From NCBI GenBank assembly GCA_002385465.1, contig DGDN01000043.1, positions 1,599-65,598 of the forward strand: 64,000 bases of DNA, written 5' to 3'. A program made the translations under genes and the position numbers. Below, one piece after another: positions 36,441 to 44,174 of the stretch (within the stretch, counting starts at the first letter, position 1; the number at the start of each line of letters is the position of its first letter). The notes below the pieces were generated by a model. It was not told the DNA's origin. It saw only the letters and a list, made by a program, of their open reading frames with translations, and searched no databases. Source of the stretch: Candidatus Fermentithermobacillaceae bacterium UBA3951 (lineage in GTDB: Bacteria > Bacillota > Sulfobacillia > Fermentithermobacillales > Fermentithermobacillaceae).

Positions 36441-36447
36441 TTTGGCC

Positions 36448-37692
36448 TCATGCGTCACGGATGGTCGGGGTCGAAAGGGCGGCCAGGGAGACCGTCCCTA
36501 AACCTCCGGCAAGCATGAGCAGCACCGCTGTGCTCCCTAGCGAGTCAAGCCATATTCCTACCAATGGCGTCGAGACCGGGGAAAGAAAGGTCGACACGGT
36601 GAACCTGAGCGCAAATACCCTGCCGCGGACATCCTGTGGCGTGATCTCCTGGTAGATGGTGCTCATGGGCACCTGTATGAACGGGGTGCTCGCGCCAAAC
36701 AAGGCAAAGGCGAGGAACACCTGCCAGACATGCCGTGAAATGCCTATTACCCCAAATGAAACGGCCATGGCTGCAATCCCGGAGGCCATTGTACGCCCGA
36801 GGCGCGGCCACCTCCCGCGCGTAGCCATGAAGTACGAGGCGACGGAAGAGGCTACGGCAGCGATGCTGAAGAGAAGTCCGAGCACATCCGAGTCTCTTCC
36901 AAGGACGTTGAGTACGTGGTACTGAAAGGCGAGCCCTGAGGGCATCGTGCAGAGGTTTACCATTACCGCCATGATGAGAAGGTGCATGGCCAGCGGAACT
37001 GCCTTGTAGAACTTGAAACCTTCCATGGCTTCGGCGAGCCCAGGGCGCCCTGCAACACGCCCGGCCCTGTCTTCGTGTAAGGGCTGCATGAGAGCCACGC
37101 ATGACGCAGCCAGGGAGAAAGCCAGGGCCCCCGCTGCGAGTGTCCAAGTTCCCCCAAGCCTCGACAAAGCGAAGCCCCCTATTGCAGGGCCCAGGATCAT
37201 AGCCGTGTTCTTTCCTAATGTGTGCACGGCATTGGCCGGCTGGATGGACTCCTTGGAGACCACCGTGGGGATAAGTGCATTGGTAGCGGGGTCGTAAAAT
37301 GCCCGGACAATGCCGCTCAAGGTCATCCAGCCGTATACGTGGATGAGACCAAAGCGACCGCCGTACAGCGCGCACGCGGCTATGAGGCCGGCTACAGCCC
37401 TCGATATATCAGACACCACAAGGACCGTTTTCCTTTGGACTCTATCAAGGACAACTCCTGCGCCAGGCCCCAGGATAAGGGCGGGGATCATCTGGAGGAG
37501 AAGCCCTAGAGAAGCCTTTGTCGCCGAACCCGTCCTTTGGAGGACGAGGATGGACAGGGCCATAGCCGTTATGTTGTCGGTCAAGGCGGAAAGCGTCTGC
37601 CCGCCCCAGAGTTTGGAGTACTCACGTCCCAGTGTGAAGGGGCGTAAGAGGGTGGCTCCAAGACTCATAATGCCGGTTGCCCGTTGGGACAC
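36448..37692 (-). CDS. MFS transporter (MFS_3-like exporter)
   Basis: A 414-residue major facilitator with about twelve helices. It begins with FTLGREYSKLWGGQTLSALTDNI and carries GVVLDRVQRKTVLVVSDI between helices 2 and 3, a pattern of the macrolide/enterobactin-exporter-like group. ITPQDVRGRVFALRFTV in the second half is also typical of this group. The GTG at 37692 has GGGGGGATC upstream. No substrate can be named. It is convergent with the MATE exporter, seven bases apart. Confidence 0.85.
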   Translation of the reverse strand: MSQRATGIMSLGATLLRPFTLGREYSKLWGGQTLSALTDNITAMALSILVLQRTGSATKASLGLLLQMIPALILGPGAGVVLDRVQRKTVLVVSDISRAVAGLIAACALYGGRFGLIHVYGWMTLSGIVRAFYDPATNALIPTVVSKESIQPANAVHTLGKNTAMILGPAIGGFALSRLGGTWTLAAGALAFSLAASCVALMQPLHEDRAGRVAGRPGLAEAMEGFKFYKAVPLAMHLLIMAVMVNLCTMPSGLAFQYHVLNVLGRDSDVLGLLFSIAAVASSVASYFMATRGRWPRLGRTMASGIAAMAVSFGVIGISRHVWQVFLAFALFGASTPFIQVPMSTIYQEITPQDVRGRVFALRFTVSTFLSPVSTPLVGIWLDSLGSTAVLLMLAGGLGTVSLAALSTPTIRDA

Positions 37693-37822
37693 TCAGATCC
37701 CCCCAATAGGTCAGAAAAAGAAGAGGGTGGCAAGGGTAAATAATGCTATTCAACCCACTTCTCGTAAATCCTCTATTCCGAGCGTAGAGTACAAATGGTG
37801 CGTGCGGCCGAAAGGCTGCCGG

Positions 37823-37863
37823 AAAAACCGCAGCGTGGCCATCCTGTGATGGATTGGCCACGC
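37823..37863 (-). terminator. Intrinsic terminator of trpS
   Basis: On the minus strand GCGTGGCC (37863-37856) pairs with GGCCACGC (37840-37833), and ATCC with GGAT inside it, giving a 12-bp stem with one bulged A and a 6-nt loop. UGCGGUUUUU follows. It lies 54 nt after the trpS stop. Confidence 0.85.
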
Positions 37864-37916
37864 CTTGAGAAAGAGGTCGCGAGGGGACTTCAGCCACTTG
37901 TGATTCTTACGGAAGG

Positions 37917-38927
37917 CTAGATCCTCACTCCCTCGGGGTCGATGAAAAGCGAGAGGCCCATGGCTTCTTTGACGCGCCTGAGGACCGTGGAGGACACTTC
38001 ATGAGCCCTCCTGGCTCCTTCCCGAAGCACCTCTACATAAGACCCGTCGGCTACTATGGCATCGTGCCTCGCCTGTACGGGAGTCAGGGCCTCTACCACG
38101 ACCTCGGCCAAATCCTTCTTGAATTCTGCGTAACCTTTTCCTTCGTAAGCCGCAACTACCTCGTCGATCGACCTACCCGAGCAATGGGAGAAGATCGTAA
38201 TGAGGTTGGCCAGCGCGGGTTTCTCTTCCGGGTCATAAGCTACCTCCCGACCCGAATCGGTGACTGCCCTCCTGATCTTCTTAGCAATATCATCCTTGGA
38301 GTCTGCGAGCGAGATGTACCCTGAAGGGTTGGGATCCGACTTGGACATCTTCTTGTGCGGATCTTGTAGAGACATGATCCGCGCTCCGGTTTCCGCGATA
38401 AGCGGTTCCGGCACCTTGAGTACGCTTCCGAATCGGGAGTTGAACCGCTCGGCCAAGTCCCGACAAAGCTCTACATGCTGTTTCTGATCTTCGCCGACAG
38501 GCACGGCATCTGCGTCGTATAACAGGATGTCGGCGGCCATGAGCGCAGGATAGGTGAACAACCCTCCCGATACGGACTCTTTTCCTTGAGACTTATCTTT
38601 GAACTGGGTCATTCTAGACAGCTCTCCAAACGTCGCCGTGCATTCCATGATCCACCCGAGCTGGGTATGAGCCGGGACGTCGGACTGGACGAAAAGCGTC
38701 ATCTTCTCAGGATCCAATCCGGCTCCCAACATGAAGGCGGCAGTGCGAGCGATCTGTGACCTGAGGCTTTCCGGCGGTTGGGGGACGGTAATGGCGTGAT
38801 AGTCAACTACACAGTAGAAAGCCTCGAACTCGTCTTGGATCTCCACAAACCGTTTGATCGCCCCTAGGTAATTGCCGAGCGTCAGTATGCCGCTGGGCTG
38901 AACGCCGGAAAAAACTCTTTTTCTCAT
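37917..38927 (-). CDS. trpS: Tryptophan--tRNA ligase
   Basis: Class I aminoacyl-tRNA synthetase of 336 residues. The HIGH-equivalent region PSGILTLGNYLGA spans 11-23 and KMSKS lies at 193-197. GGLFTYPALMAADILLYDADAVPVGEDQKQH (quoted across two conserved blocks) is diagnostic for TrpRS. The ATG is preceded by AGGGGTG. Expression should be controlled by the T-box in its leader, which carries a UGG specifier, so uncharged tRNA-Trp turns it on. Confidence 0.97.
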   Translation of the reverse strand: MRKRVFSGVQPSGILTLGNYLGAIKRFVEIQDEFEAFYCVVDYHAITVPQPPESLRSQIARTAAFMLGAGLDPEKMTLFVQSDVPAHTQLGWIMECTATFGELSRMTQFKDKSQGKESVSGGLFTYPALMAADILLYDADAVPVGEDQKQHVELCRDLAERFNSRFGSVLKVPEPLIAETGARIMSLQDPHKKMSKSDPNPSGYISLADSKDDIAKKIRRAVTDSGREVAYDPEEKPALANLITIFSHCSGRSIDEVVAAYEGKGYAEFKKDLAEVVVEALTPVQARHDAIVADGSYVEVLREGARRAHEVSSTVLRRVKEAMGLSLFIDPEGVRI

Positions 38928-38962
38928 TAGCGCACCCCTGGAGGGACTCTTAAGATCCCCAC
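38927..38962 (-). other. Possible 11-codon leader ORF coupled to trpS
   Basis: Between the T-box terminator and trpS lies a strong GGAAGGAGG sequence with no ATG after it. A GTG ten bases downstream opens an 11-codon frame ending in TAA that overlaps the trpS ATG (TAATG). The frame may be a coupling leader, or the Shine-Dalgarno-like sequence may simply be part of the leader RNA. It holds no Trp codon in this frame. Confidence 0.2.
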
Positions 38963-38986
38963 CGGGGCTCCACCTCCTTCCAAACT

Positions 38987-39225
38987 AAAAAACCCGTCCT
39001 CTAAGGGACGGACTTCTACCGCGGTGCCACCCAAATTCGCCAAAGCGGCGCACTTTGTTTCCGGAGCGCTGTCACGCCCGACGTCCGTGGTAACGGGGAC
39101 GAGCCGGCTCTCGCAAGCTCCCGAGTCCATTCGCGCGCCATCCGGTACCGGGCTTCCACCGACCCCGGCTCGCTTTGCCTTCCGAACGCGTTACTATTCT
39201 CGTTCATAGCCGCAATTATCGGGTT
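38987..39225 (-). ncRNA. T-box riboswitch, tRNA-Trp specific
   Basis: The leader of trpS holds all T-box landmarks on the minus strand: the AATAGTAA element of stem I near 39200, the AGCCGGGGTCGGTGGAAGCC distal part, a specifier UGG (39129-39127) within GAATGGACTC, and the T-box sequence TGGGTGGCACCGCGG at 39033-39019 with its antiterminator. The terminator CCGTCC/GGACGG (39011-38995) ends in six U (38992-38987). UGG matches the downstream tryptophanyl-tRNA synthetase. Uncharged tRNA-Trp should stabilise the antiterminator. Confidence 0.95.
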
Positions 39226-39231
39226 TTCAAG

Positions 39232-39261
39232 ATTATCACACGGAACCTAGCCTTAAGGCAA
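39232..39261 (-). promoter_or_regulatory. Predicted sigma-A promoter of the trpS T-box leader
   Basis: TTGCCT (39261-39256), an 18-nt spacer ending in TGT, and GATAAT (39237-39232) form an extended -10 promoter. Transcription would start just ahead of stem I of the T-box, as required. Confidence 0.6.
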
Positions 39262-39329
39262 ATGGAATCCGGTCCGGGTATTCTCGAAACGCACGAATGT
39301 CTTTATGCATATGGGCGCACGCTTGAGAT

Positions 39330-39503
39330 ATGCACGTGATCATAGGGACTATTTCTGTGCTCATAGGGATATACACGCTCTCCTGGGCCTGGGCTCTGGC
39401 GAAAAGAAGGATGTGGGCCGGGGTTTTTTGGAGCATCGTCCTTGCTTTCTCAGCCACCGGGCTTACGCTCTTTTACCTGTTTCGACACGCATTCTACCCT
39501 TAG
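39330..39503 (+). CDS. Predicted 57-residue two-helix membrane protein
   Basis: A short plus-strand frame from ATG 39330 to TAG 39503. It encodes two hydrophobic helices, about residues 4-23 and 28-50, separated by AKRRMW; the tight basic turn and aromatic ends (FYLFRHAFYP) look like a genuine membrane hairpin rather than chance. An in-frame stop lies just before the ATG. The ribosome-binding site is weak (GAG at poor spacing). A short hairpin (GAGCG/CGCTC, 39504-39516) followed by ATTTT may end its transcript. It sits alone between the T-box promoter and the LuxR-type gene, which both point the other way. No family is recognised. Confidence 0.45.
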   Translation: MHVIIGTISVLIGIYTLSWAWALAKRRMWAGVFWSIVLAFSATGLTLFYLFRHAFYP

Positions 39504-39524
39504 GAGCGAAACGCTCATTTTCGG

Positions 39525-39551
39525 AAAAAAGGTCCCGGGCACCTGCCCGGG
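39525..39551 (-). terminator. Intrinsic terminator of the LuxR-type regulator gene
   Basis: On the minus strand CCCGGGC (39551-39545), a 4-nt loop AGGT and GCCCGGG (39540-39534) are followed by ACC and six U (39530-39525). It lies 59 nt after the regulator's stop. Confidence 0.85.
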
Positions 39552-39609
39552 CGCTCTCGCTGCTCTTTTCGCATCTCGGGGGGGAGATATGCGATAAAGA
39601 AACAACTTC

Positions 39610-40296
39610 TCATTGGTGTTCATCGAGCTCGTAGAACACCTCAAGAGGGGCGTAAGGCCCATATTTATGGGACGAAAGACTCTTGACCGCGTAGAGCGCC
39701 GCTTTGGTCCTATCTGAAACCCCTATTTTCCGGAAAATGCTGTACAGGTGGTTCTTTACCGTCTTCTCGCTGATGTACAGGGTCTCGGCGATGGCCCTGT
39801 TGGAAAGCCCGCGCGCGACCAACGACAAGACTTCCAGCTCCCGGTCGCTCAGTTCATCCGGGGGCAAGAAGCCACCTTGGCCGTCTCCCACATGCTGTGA
39901 GGCGGCCCTTTTCAAGATCGGGGCCGCAACGTACAGGTCTCCCCTGGAAGCTGCCTCGAGTGAAGCCAGAATCTGATCGGGGCCTGCGCTTTCGTCCAGT
40001 ATTGCGCTTATACCCATGCTGTGGCCAAAGGAGAAATCGCTGATTCCTAGGTTTTCAAGGATCAAGACAATCCTCGCACTGGGAAAGCGTTTTCTGAGAG
40101 ATGCCAGCGAGTCTCGCAGCCTGGCCTTGTTGGGCCCTGACTGGAGGATAATCACTTCAAACTTGTCTCGAGCATGCTTCTTCTCGCCCGGCCCGAGGGC
40201 CGCATATGACGCGTTCACGTATCTTTGCCTTGAGAGAATATGCTGAATACTTCTCTGCCAAGAAGGCTTTTCATAGGTAACCAGTATATTGAGCAT
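39610..40296 (-). CDS. LuxR/NarL-type regulator with degenerate receiver domain
   Basis: A 228-residue protein with a CheY-like N-terminal domain and a LuxR-type helix-turn-helix (ELSDRELEVLSLVARGLSNRA, IAETLYISEKTVKNHLYSIFRKIGV, in pieces). The receiver has lost its chemistry: the acidic pair at the N-terminus reads TYE, the phosphorylation site reads IILQSGPN instead of an Asp, and the conserved Lys is replaced (AILDES). It should therefore not accept phosphate and may dimerise constitutively or bind a ligand. The ATG at 40296 follows GGAGG. No sensor kinase is adjacent. It lies downstream of yqeG; targets are unknown. Confidence 0.85.
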   Translation of the reverse strand: MLNILVTYEKPSWQRSIQHILSRQRYVNASYAALGPGEKKHARDKFEVIILQSGPNKARLRDSLASLRKRFPSARIVLILENLGISDFSFGHSMGISAILDESAGPDQILASLEAASRGDLYVAAPILKRAASQHVGDGQGGFLPPDELSDRELEVLSLVARGLSNRAIAETLYISEKTVKNHLYSIFRKIGVSDRTKAALYAVKSLSSHKYGPYAPLEVFYELDEHQ

Positions 40297-40386
40297 AGCC
40301 CCGCCTCCCTGCGAGGATAAATCCACACGGTTATAATCGGAAAAGTGGAGCGTGAAATAAGTCCTACGTCTCTTGCAGGAGGGGGG

Positions 40387-40962
40387 TTATTGTGGGATAG
40401 GGGCGCCGTCTGTGTCTTCTTCGTGCTCAATTCTGAATCTGTCCATCTGCCTTAGGACTCGCCTTTCCAGGATCCGCACTATCCTGGTGCCGAAGAACTC
40501 CCGATGTCCTATTCTCTCAACGAGGACCGTATAGCAACCCATCAGATTGCCTCCTAAGACGTCGGTGAAAACCTGGTCTCCGATAACGCAAGCTTCGGCG
40601 GGAGAAGCGTTCACCTTCTCCAGGGCGCGCCGGAAGAACCGCTGGATTGGCTTTCTGGCCCCAACAACCAGCTGGGTTTCAAGCTGCTCCGACATTTTCT
40701 GTATCGTCGGTGAAGGTCTTGCGTTGGTCAGTATGACCGTCCTGAAACCCTCGTCGTGGAGTGTCCGAAACCACTCGGCAAGCTCTCCGGCCACGCGGTA
40801 ATCGCGCCAGGGGACAAGCGTGTTGTCAAGGTCTGTGAGGATGGCGCTTATATTCCTCTCCCTAAGCCACGGTATAGGGAGATCGTATATGGATTTGAGC
40901 CGTAAGTTTGGGGTCAAGAGGCGCATGGGCCCTCTGCCCTTGAGTTCCAGATACTGAGCCAA
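40387..40962 (-). CDS. YqeG family HAD-type phosphatase
   Basis: A 191-residue HAD-superfamily hydrolase of the YqeG (IIIA) type. The nucleophile motif is ILTDLDNTLV with Asp44 and Asp46, motif II is ILTNAR and motif III/IV is CVIGDQVFTDVLGGN. The KPxxxFFxRAL segment is also typical. In Bacillus yqeG lies near late growth and sporulation genes, but its substrate is not well established. The TTG at 40962 has GGGGGTG upstream; an ATG at 40926 (MRLLTPNLRL), which aligns better with YqeG, is also possible. It follows sigK. Confidence 0.9.
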   Translation of the reverse strand: MAQYLELKGRGPMRLLTPNLRLKSIYDLPIPWLRERNISAILTDLDNTLVPWRDYRVAGELAEWFRTLHDEGFRTVILTNARPSPTIQKMSEQLETQLVVGARKPIQRFFRRALEKVNASPAEACVIGDQVFTDVLGGNLMGCYTVLVERIGHREFFGTRIVRILERRVLRQMDRFRIEHEEDTDGAPIPQ

Positions 40963-41019
40963 CGAGACACCCCCACCTATCTTACCAGAATGGTGGAGGG
41001 TCCATGAAAGGTTGCGGCT

Positions 41020-41721
41020 TTACTGGACGAACATCTGACAGGACTTGGCCAGCTTCGATAACGCCCTTTTCTCGATGCGACTTACGTATGACCGTGAAAT
41101 GCCCAGCAGCCTCGCAATTTCCCGCTGGGTCTTCTGAGGTTTGCCCGAAAGCCCGTATCTCAGCTCAAGGACTTCCCTCTCCTTCTCGTCGAGGATTTGA
41201 AGCTTTGAGAGAACGTTCTCCGCCTGGACCTTGGCCGTGACGACTTCGGCGACGTCACCGTCTTCGTCTCTCACGAGATCGATGTAGGTGACTTCTCCCT
41301 CATCATCTTCGGAGGACAAAGGGTCGAAAAGGTGGAGCTCCGTCTTATCGTTCTTTGTTGCCCTGAGGTACATGAGGATCTCGTTCTCAATGCACTTGGA
41401 CGCGTATGTTGCCAGCCTGGTGCCCTTATCCGCCCGGTAGGTGTTTATGGCCTTGACGAGCCCTATGCTCCCGATCGATATCATATCCTCAATGTCTTGA
41501 GGGTTCGGATCGAACTTCTTCACTATGTGTGCAACGAGACGCAGGTTGTGTTCCACAAGGGTATTCCTGCTGTTAATATCGCCCCTTTTCACTCCGTTAA
41601 GGCAGTTTTGTTCCTCTTCTTCAGATAGAGGATGCGGGAAGTTGTTTCCACCTATGAAACCCAGAGAGGCCTCAAGGACCTTGATAATAAGCTGAGCAAT
41701 GCCGTGAAGGGCGTTTACCAC
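41020..41721 (-). CDS. sigK: RNA polymerase sporulation sigma factor pro-SigK
   Basis: Late mother-cell sigma factor of 233 residues. It begins with a hydrophobic pro-sequence (LHGIAQLIIKVLEASLGFIGG), which in Bacillus is removed by SpoIVFB. Region 2 contains EHNLRLVAHIVKKFD and DMISIGSIGLVKAINTY; region 4 contains KTQREIARLLGISRSYVSRIEKRAL. The gene is continuous, with no skin-type element. The GTG start has GGAGGG eight bases upstream. It follows the penicillin-binding protein gene and precedes yqeG. Confidence 0.96.
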   Translation of the reverse strand: MVNALHGIAQLIIKVLEASLGFIGGNNFPHPLSEEEEQNCLNGVKRGDINSRNTLVEHNLRLVAHIVKKFDPNPQDIEDMISIGSIGLVKAINTYRADKGTRLATYASKCIENEILMYLRATKNDKTELHLFDPLSSEDDEGEVTYIDLVRDEDGDVAEVVTAKVQAENVLSKLQILDEKEREVLELRYGLSGKPQKTQREIARLLGISRSYVSRIEKRALSKLAKSCQMFVQ

Positions 41722-41766
41722 GCTGCCTACCCTCCGTACATTGGGTTTGAGGACCCTACATCATAT

Positions 41767-43389
41767 TCAGGGTAAAGGCCTCGTGTGCGTGTCCGGCCTG
41801 AGAAGCCTTTCTGCTATGTCGTGAAAGATGGGAGCAGCCACAGTGGGACCGTCTCCGCCTTCTTCGACGAAGACGACGATAACGTACTTGGGCGCGATAA
41901 GTGGCGTCCACCCGGCGAACCAGGCATGAGGTTTCCCGTCTCTGTGCCCTGTTTCTGCGGTGCCGGTCTTACCTGCCGAGCCGAATCCGTCTATGTAGGC
42001 GGCCTGACCCGTTCCGCTTCGGGTGGCAAGGAGAAGCGCCGATTGGAGTGTCCCGGCCGTTTCTTCGCCGAAAAGCCTCTTTAGGGTCTTATCGGAGCCG
42101 GGGATGAGTTCGGGGCTTTTCCACATGCCGCCATCCACGATCGAACGGTAAAATGCCGCTACCTGGAGGGGCGTGACCAACAGGTAACCCTGGCCGATCG
42201 CCAGGTTGGCCAAGTCGCCGAGGTACATACTATGGGCATTGGGCAGCACTCCGGGCGATTCTTCCGGCAGCTCCAAACCTGTCTTTTCCCCAAACCCAGA
42301 GAGCCGGGCGAACTCCACGAGCTCCCGGGCAGGGATCCTTTGTACGCACTGGATCAGGGCTGAATTGCAGGAGTATGCCAGGGCTTCTTTGACCGTGACC
42401 GTCCCGTGGCCGCTTTCGCGGGAACCGCATGCTACTACCCTGTCGCCGACCTCGATGCTGCCTTCGCAAAGAAATGAGTCGGTCTCTCTCACGTACCCCT
42501 TATCCAGCAAAAGAGCCATGACAACCGTTTTCCACACCGACCCCGGGGGGAAAGCAGAGATCGCGCGGTTCACAAACGGGGAGTCGTGGTCGTCCATACA
42601 CCTCTCGGGGTGATTTTGATCGTAGTTTGGCCTGGACGCCATGGCCAGGACCTCACCTGTCGCCGCATCCAGTACGAGCGCAGCTCCCTTCCTTACGCCC
42701 CTTTCGTCCAGGACGTCTTCTACGGCCAGCTGAACGGAGACATCGAGAGTAGTCCGTAGATCCGACGGTTTATCCTGGGGCGGCACAACCCGGATGCCGA
42801 GCCCGGGGATCCCGGTGCCTTCACCTGTTAGAACGACTCCGGCTGACGAGGGATACCTCCCCGATAGGGAATCCTGGAACCACTTCTCGAGCCCGCCTTC
42901 ACCGACGTTGTCTCTGGGGTTTACGTAGGCATTGGTCCTAACGTGCCCAACTACGTGGCGGGCGAGCGACGAGGGCCCGTACCGTATTTCTTCCGGGACT
43001 ACGGCCCAACCCTCCCCCCTCTCTCTCCCCAATACCTCGTCCACCTGTTCGGGTGACGCTTCCCTCACAACCTTTTCGGCCACCGGATCCTTCGAGCCGG
43101 CGCCTGCCGAGAGGCGGGCGATGGCGTTTCCCCATACGGGATAGTGGAGGGGGATCCCGTGCCTGTCCACGATGTTTCCCCGGGACAGCCCCACCGGGAT
43201 CCCCATGTACCTTTGGTAGAAGGCGGGTTCCACGAACCTATCCGACTGGAGCGGTCCTATGAGCTGATACCGTACAAGGAGACCGAGGAGGCAGAAGAAT
43301 ATAAGCGAGACGGACGCTTTAACAAGCTCTATCCGTCTCTCGGACTCCTGGTTACCCGGCCTCGACCTAGACGCCTGCAAGCGATTCAC
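41767..43389 (-). CDS. Class B penicillin-binding protein (transpeptidase)
   Basis: A 540-residue membrane-anchored D,D-transpeptidase. One transmembrane helix (about 23-45) is followed by a dimerisation region (RGNIVDRHG at 70-78) and the transpeptidase domain. The active-site motifs are SVWK (Ser284-Lys287), SCN (340-342) and KTGT (474-477). No PASTA repeats follow, unlike SpoVD. Its place directly upstream of sigK and downstream of an RsfA-like gene suggests a role in spore cortex or septal synthesis, but a vegetative PBP2 role cannot be excluded. Confidence 0.9.
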   Translation of the reverse strand: MNRLQASRSRPGNQESERRIELVKASVSLIFFCLLGLLVRYQLIGPLQSDRFVEPAFYQRYMGIPVGLSRGNIVDRHGIPLHYPVWGNAIARLSAGAGSKDPVAEKVVREASPEQVDEVLGRERGEGWAVVPEEIRYGPSSLARHVVGHVRTNAYVNPRDNVGEGGLEKWFQDSLSGRYPSSAGVVLTGEGTGIPGLGIRVVPPQDKPSDLRTTLDVSVQLAVEDVLDERGVRKGAALVLDAATGEVLAMASRPNYDQNHPERCMDDHDSPFVNRAISAFPPGSVWKTVVMALLLDKGYVRETDSFLCEGSIEVGDRVVACGSRESGHGTVTVKEALAYSCNSALIQCVQRIPARELVEFARLSGFGEKTGLELPEESPGVLPNAHSMYLGDLANLAIGQGYLLVTPLQVAAFYRSIVDGGMWKSPELIPGSDKTLKRLFGEETAGTLQSALLLATRSGTGQAAYIDGFGSAGKTGTAETGHRDGKPHAWFAGWTPLIAPKYVIVVFVEEGGDGPTVAAPIFHDIAERLLRPDTHTRPLP

Positions 43390-43948
43390 GGGTATCTCTA
43401 AGCGCCTTAAGGTCTTCTTCCATGGCCGAAGAAAACTCCTTGAGCGACGACACCCTGTCGACCTGGCTTTGTTCCAGCCACCTTGCCAGATTTGCCGAAT
43501 GCTCTTCGATTACTCTGGCGGCTTCTCTAATGCGCTTCCTGAGTCCCGCGATTTCCTCTCTAAGGCGCGTGCCCTCCTTTGATAGGACAGCCATCCTTGA
43601 GAGCCCCTTTATGAACGGGACTATGTCCTGCCCAGACTCCTCAGTGGAACGGACCAAATCTTGGAGGTAATCCAGGAAACCTTCTTCCCGTGATTGGGGT
43701 CCTTCCATTGCGGCAGGTTCTGTCTCTCCAGCTCTCGACTCACGCCCCTCAGTCCCCTGGTTCCTTACCTGATAGTACTTCCATCGAGCAGTGAGCCACG
43801 AAATGCGGTTCTTCTCGGCATATTCTTTGAGCGCCTGGGTGATGGACGCTCCTTGCAGTACGCGTCCCTCTACAAACTCTCTGAGGTCCGCTTCTTTACC
43901 TTCTTTCCATCGATATCTGGGTGACCTGGCGGTTGTTCCCAAAGACAT
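43367..43948 (-). CDS. RsfA/Myb-like helix-turn-helix protein with coiled coil
   Basis: A 193-residue protein. Residues 12-58 (RWKEGKEADLREFVEGRVLQG, then LKEYAEKNRISWLTARWKYYQ) fit the Myb-like DNA-binding pattern of RsfA-type sporulation regulators with spaced aromatic residues. An acidic linker and a coiled coil (about 120-190) follow. The similarity is moderate, so the call is tentative. The ATG has AAAGGAGC upstream. On the minus strand CATATACT at 43978-43971 resembles a sigma-E -10 element, without a convincing -35. The end overlaps the penicillin-binding protein gene by 23 nt. Confidence 0.6.
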   Translation of the reverse strand: MSLGTTARSPRYRWKEGKEADLREFVEGRVLQGASITQALKEYAEKNRISWLTARWKYYQVRNQGTEGRESRAGETEPAAMEGPQSREEGFLDYLQDLVRSTEESGQDIVPFIKGLSRMAVLSKEGTRLREEIAGLRKRIREAARVIEEHSANLARWLEQSQVDRVSSLKEFSSAMEEDLKALRDTRESLAGV

Positions 43949-44174
43949 CCAGCTCCTTTCTTTTTCTGGCAGTATATGTTTCCTATTTTCGGGCGAGTTT
44001 TATTCAACCTACAGTCTGTCCGGTGCTTTTTCCGTACAGGTTCGTATGGACAGGTAAGGGCGCCGGCAGGTTGCGTAAACCGGCACAATCCGGGGATAAT
44101 CAGAACCGGATGGGCGTACCGGCTTAGCTGCATAAGACGTCCGGCCGCCCAAGATGCTGAGGTGGGCTGAAAAC

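Noticed and set aside
36545..37375. A 276-codon minus-strand open frame inside the MFS gene
   Set aside because: It is out of frame with the transporter, rich in His, Arg and Cys, and shows no family pattern.
38927..39130. A 67-codon frame upstream of trpS
   Set aside because: It lies almost wholly within the T-box RNA, including the specifier and terminator; its sequence is explained by RNA conservation. Only the final 11 codons are kept as a possible leader.
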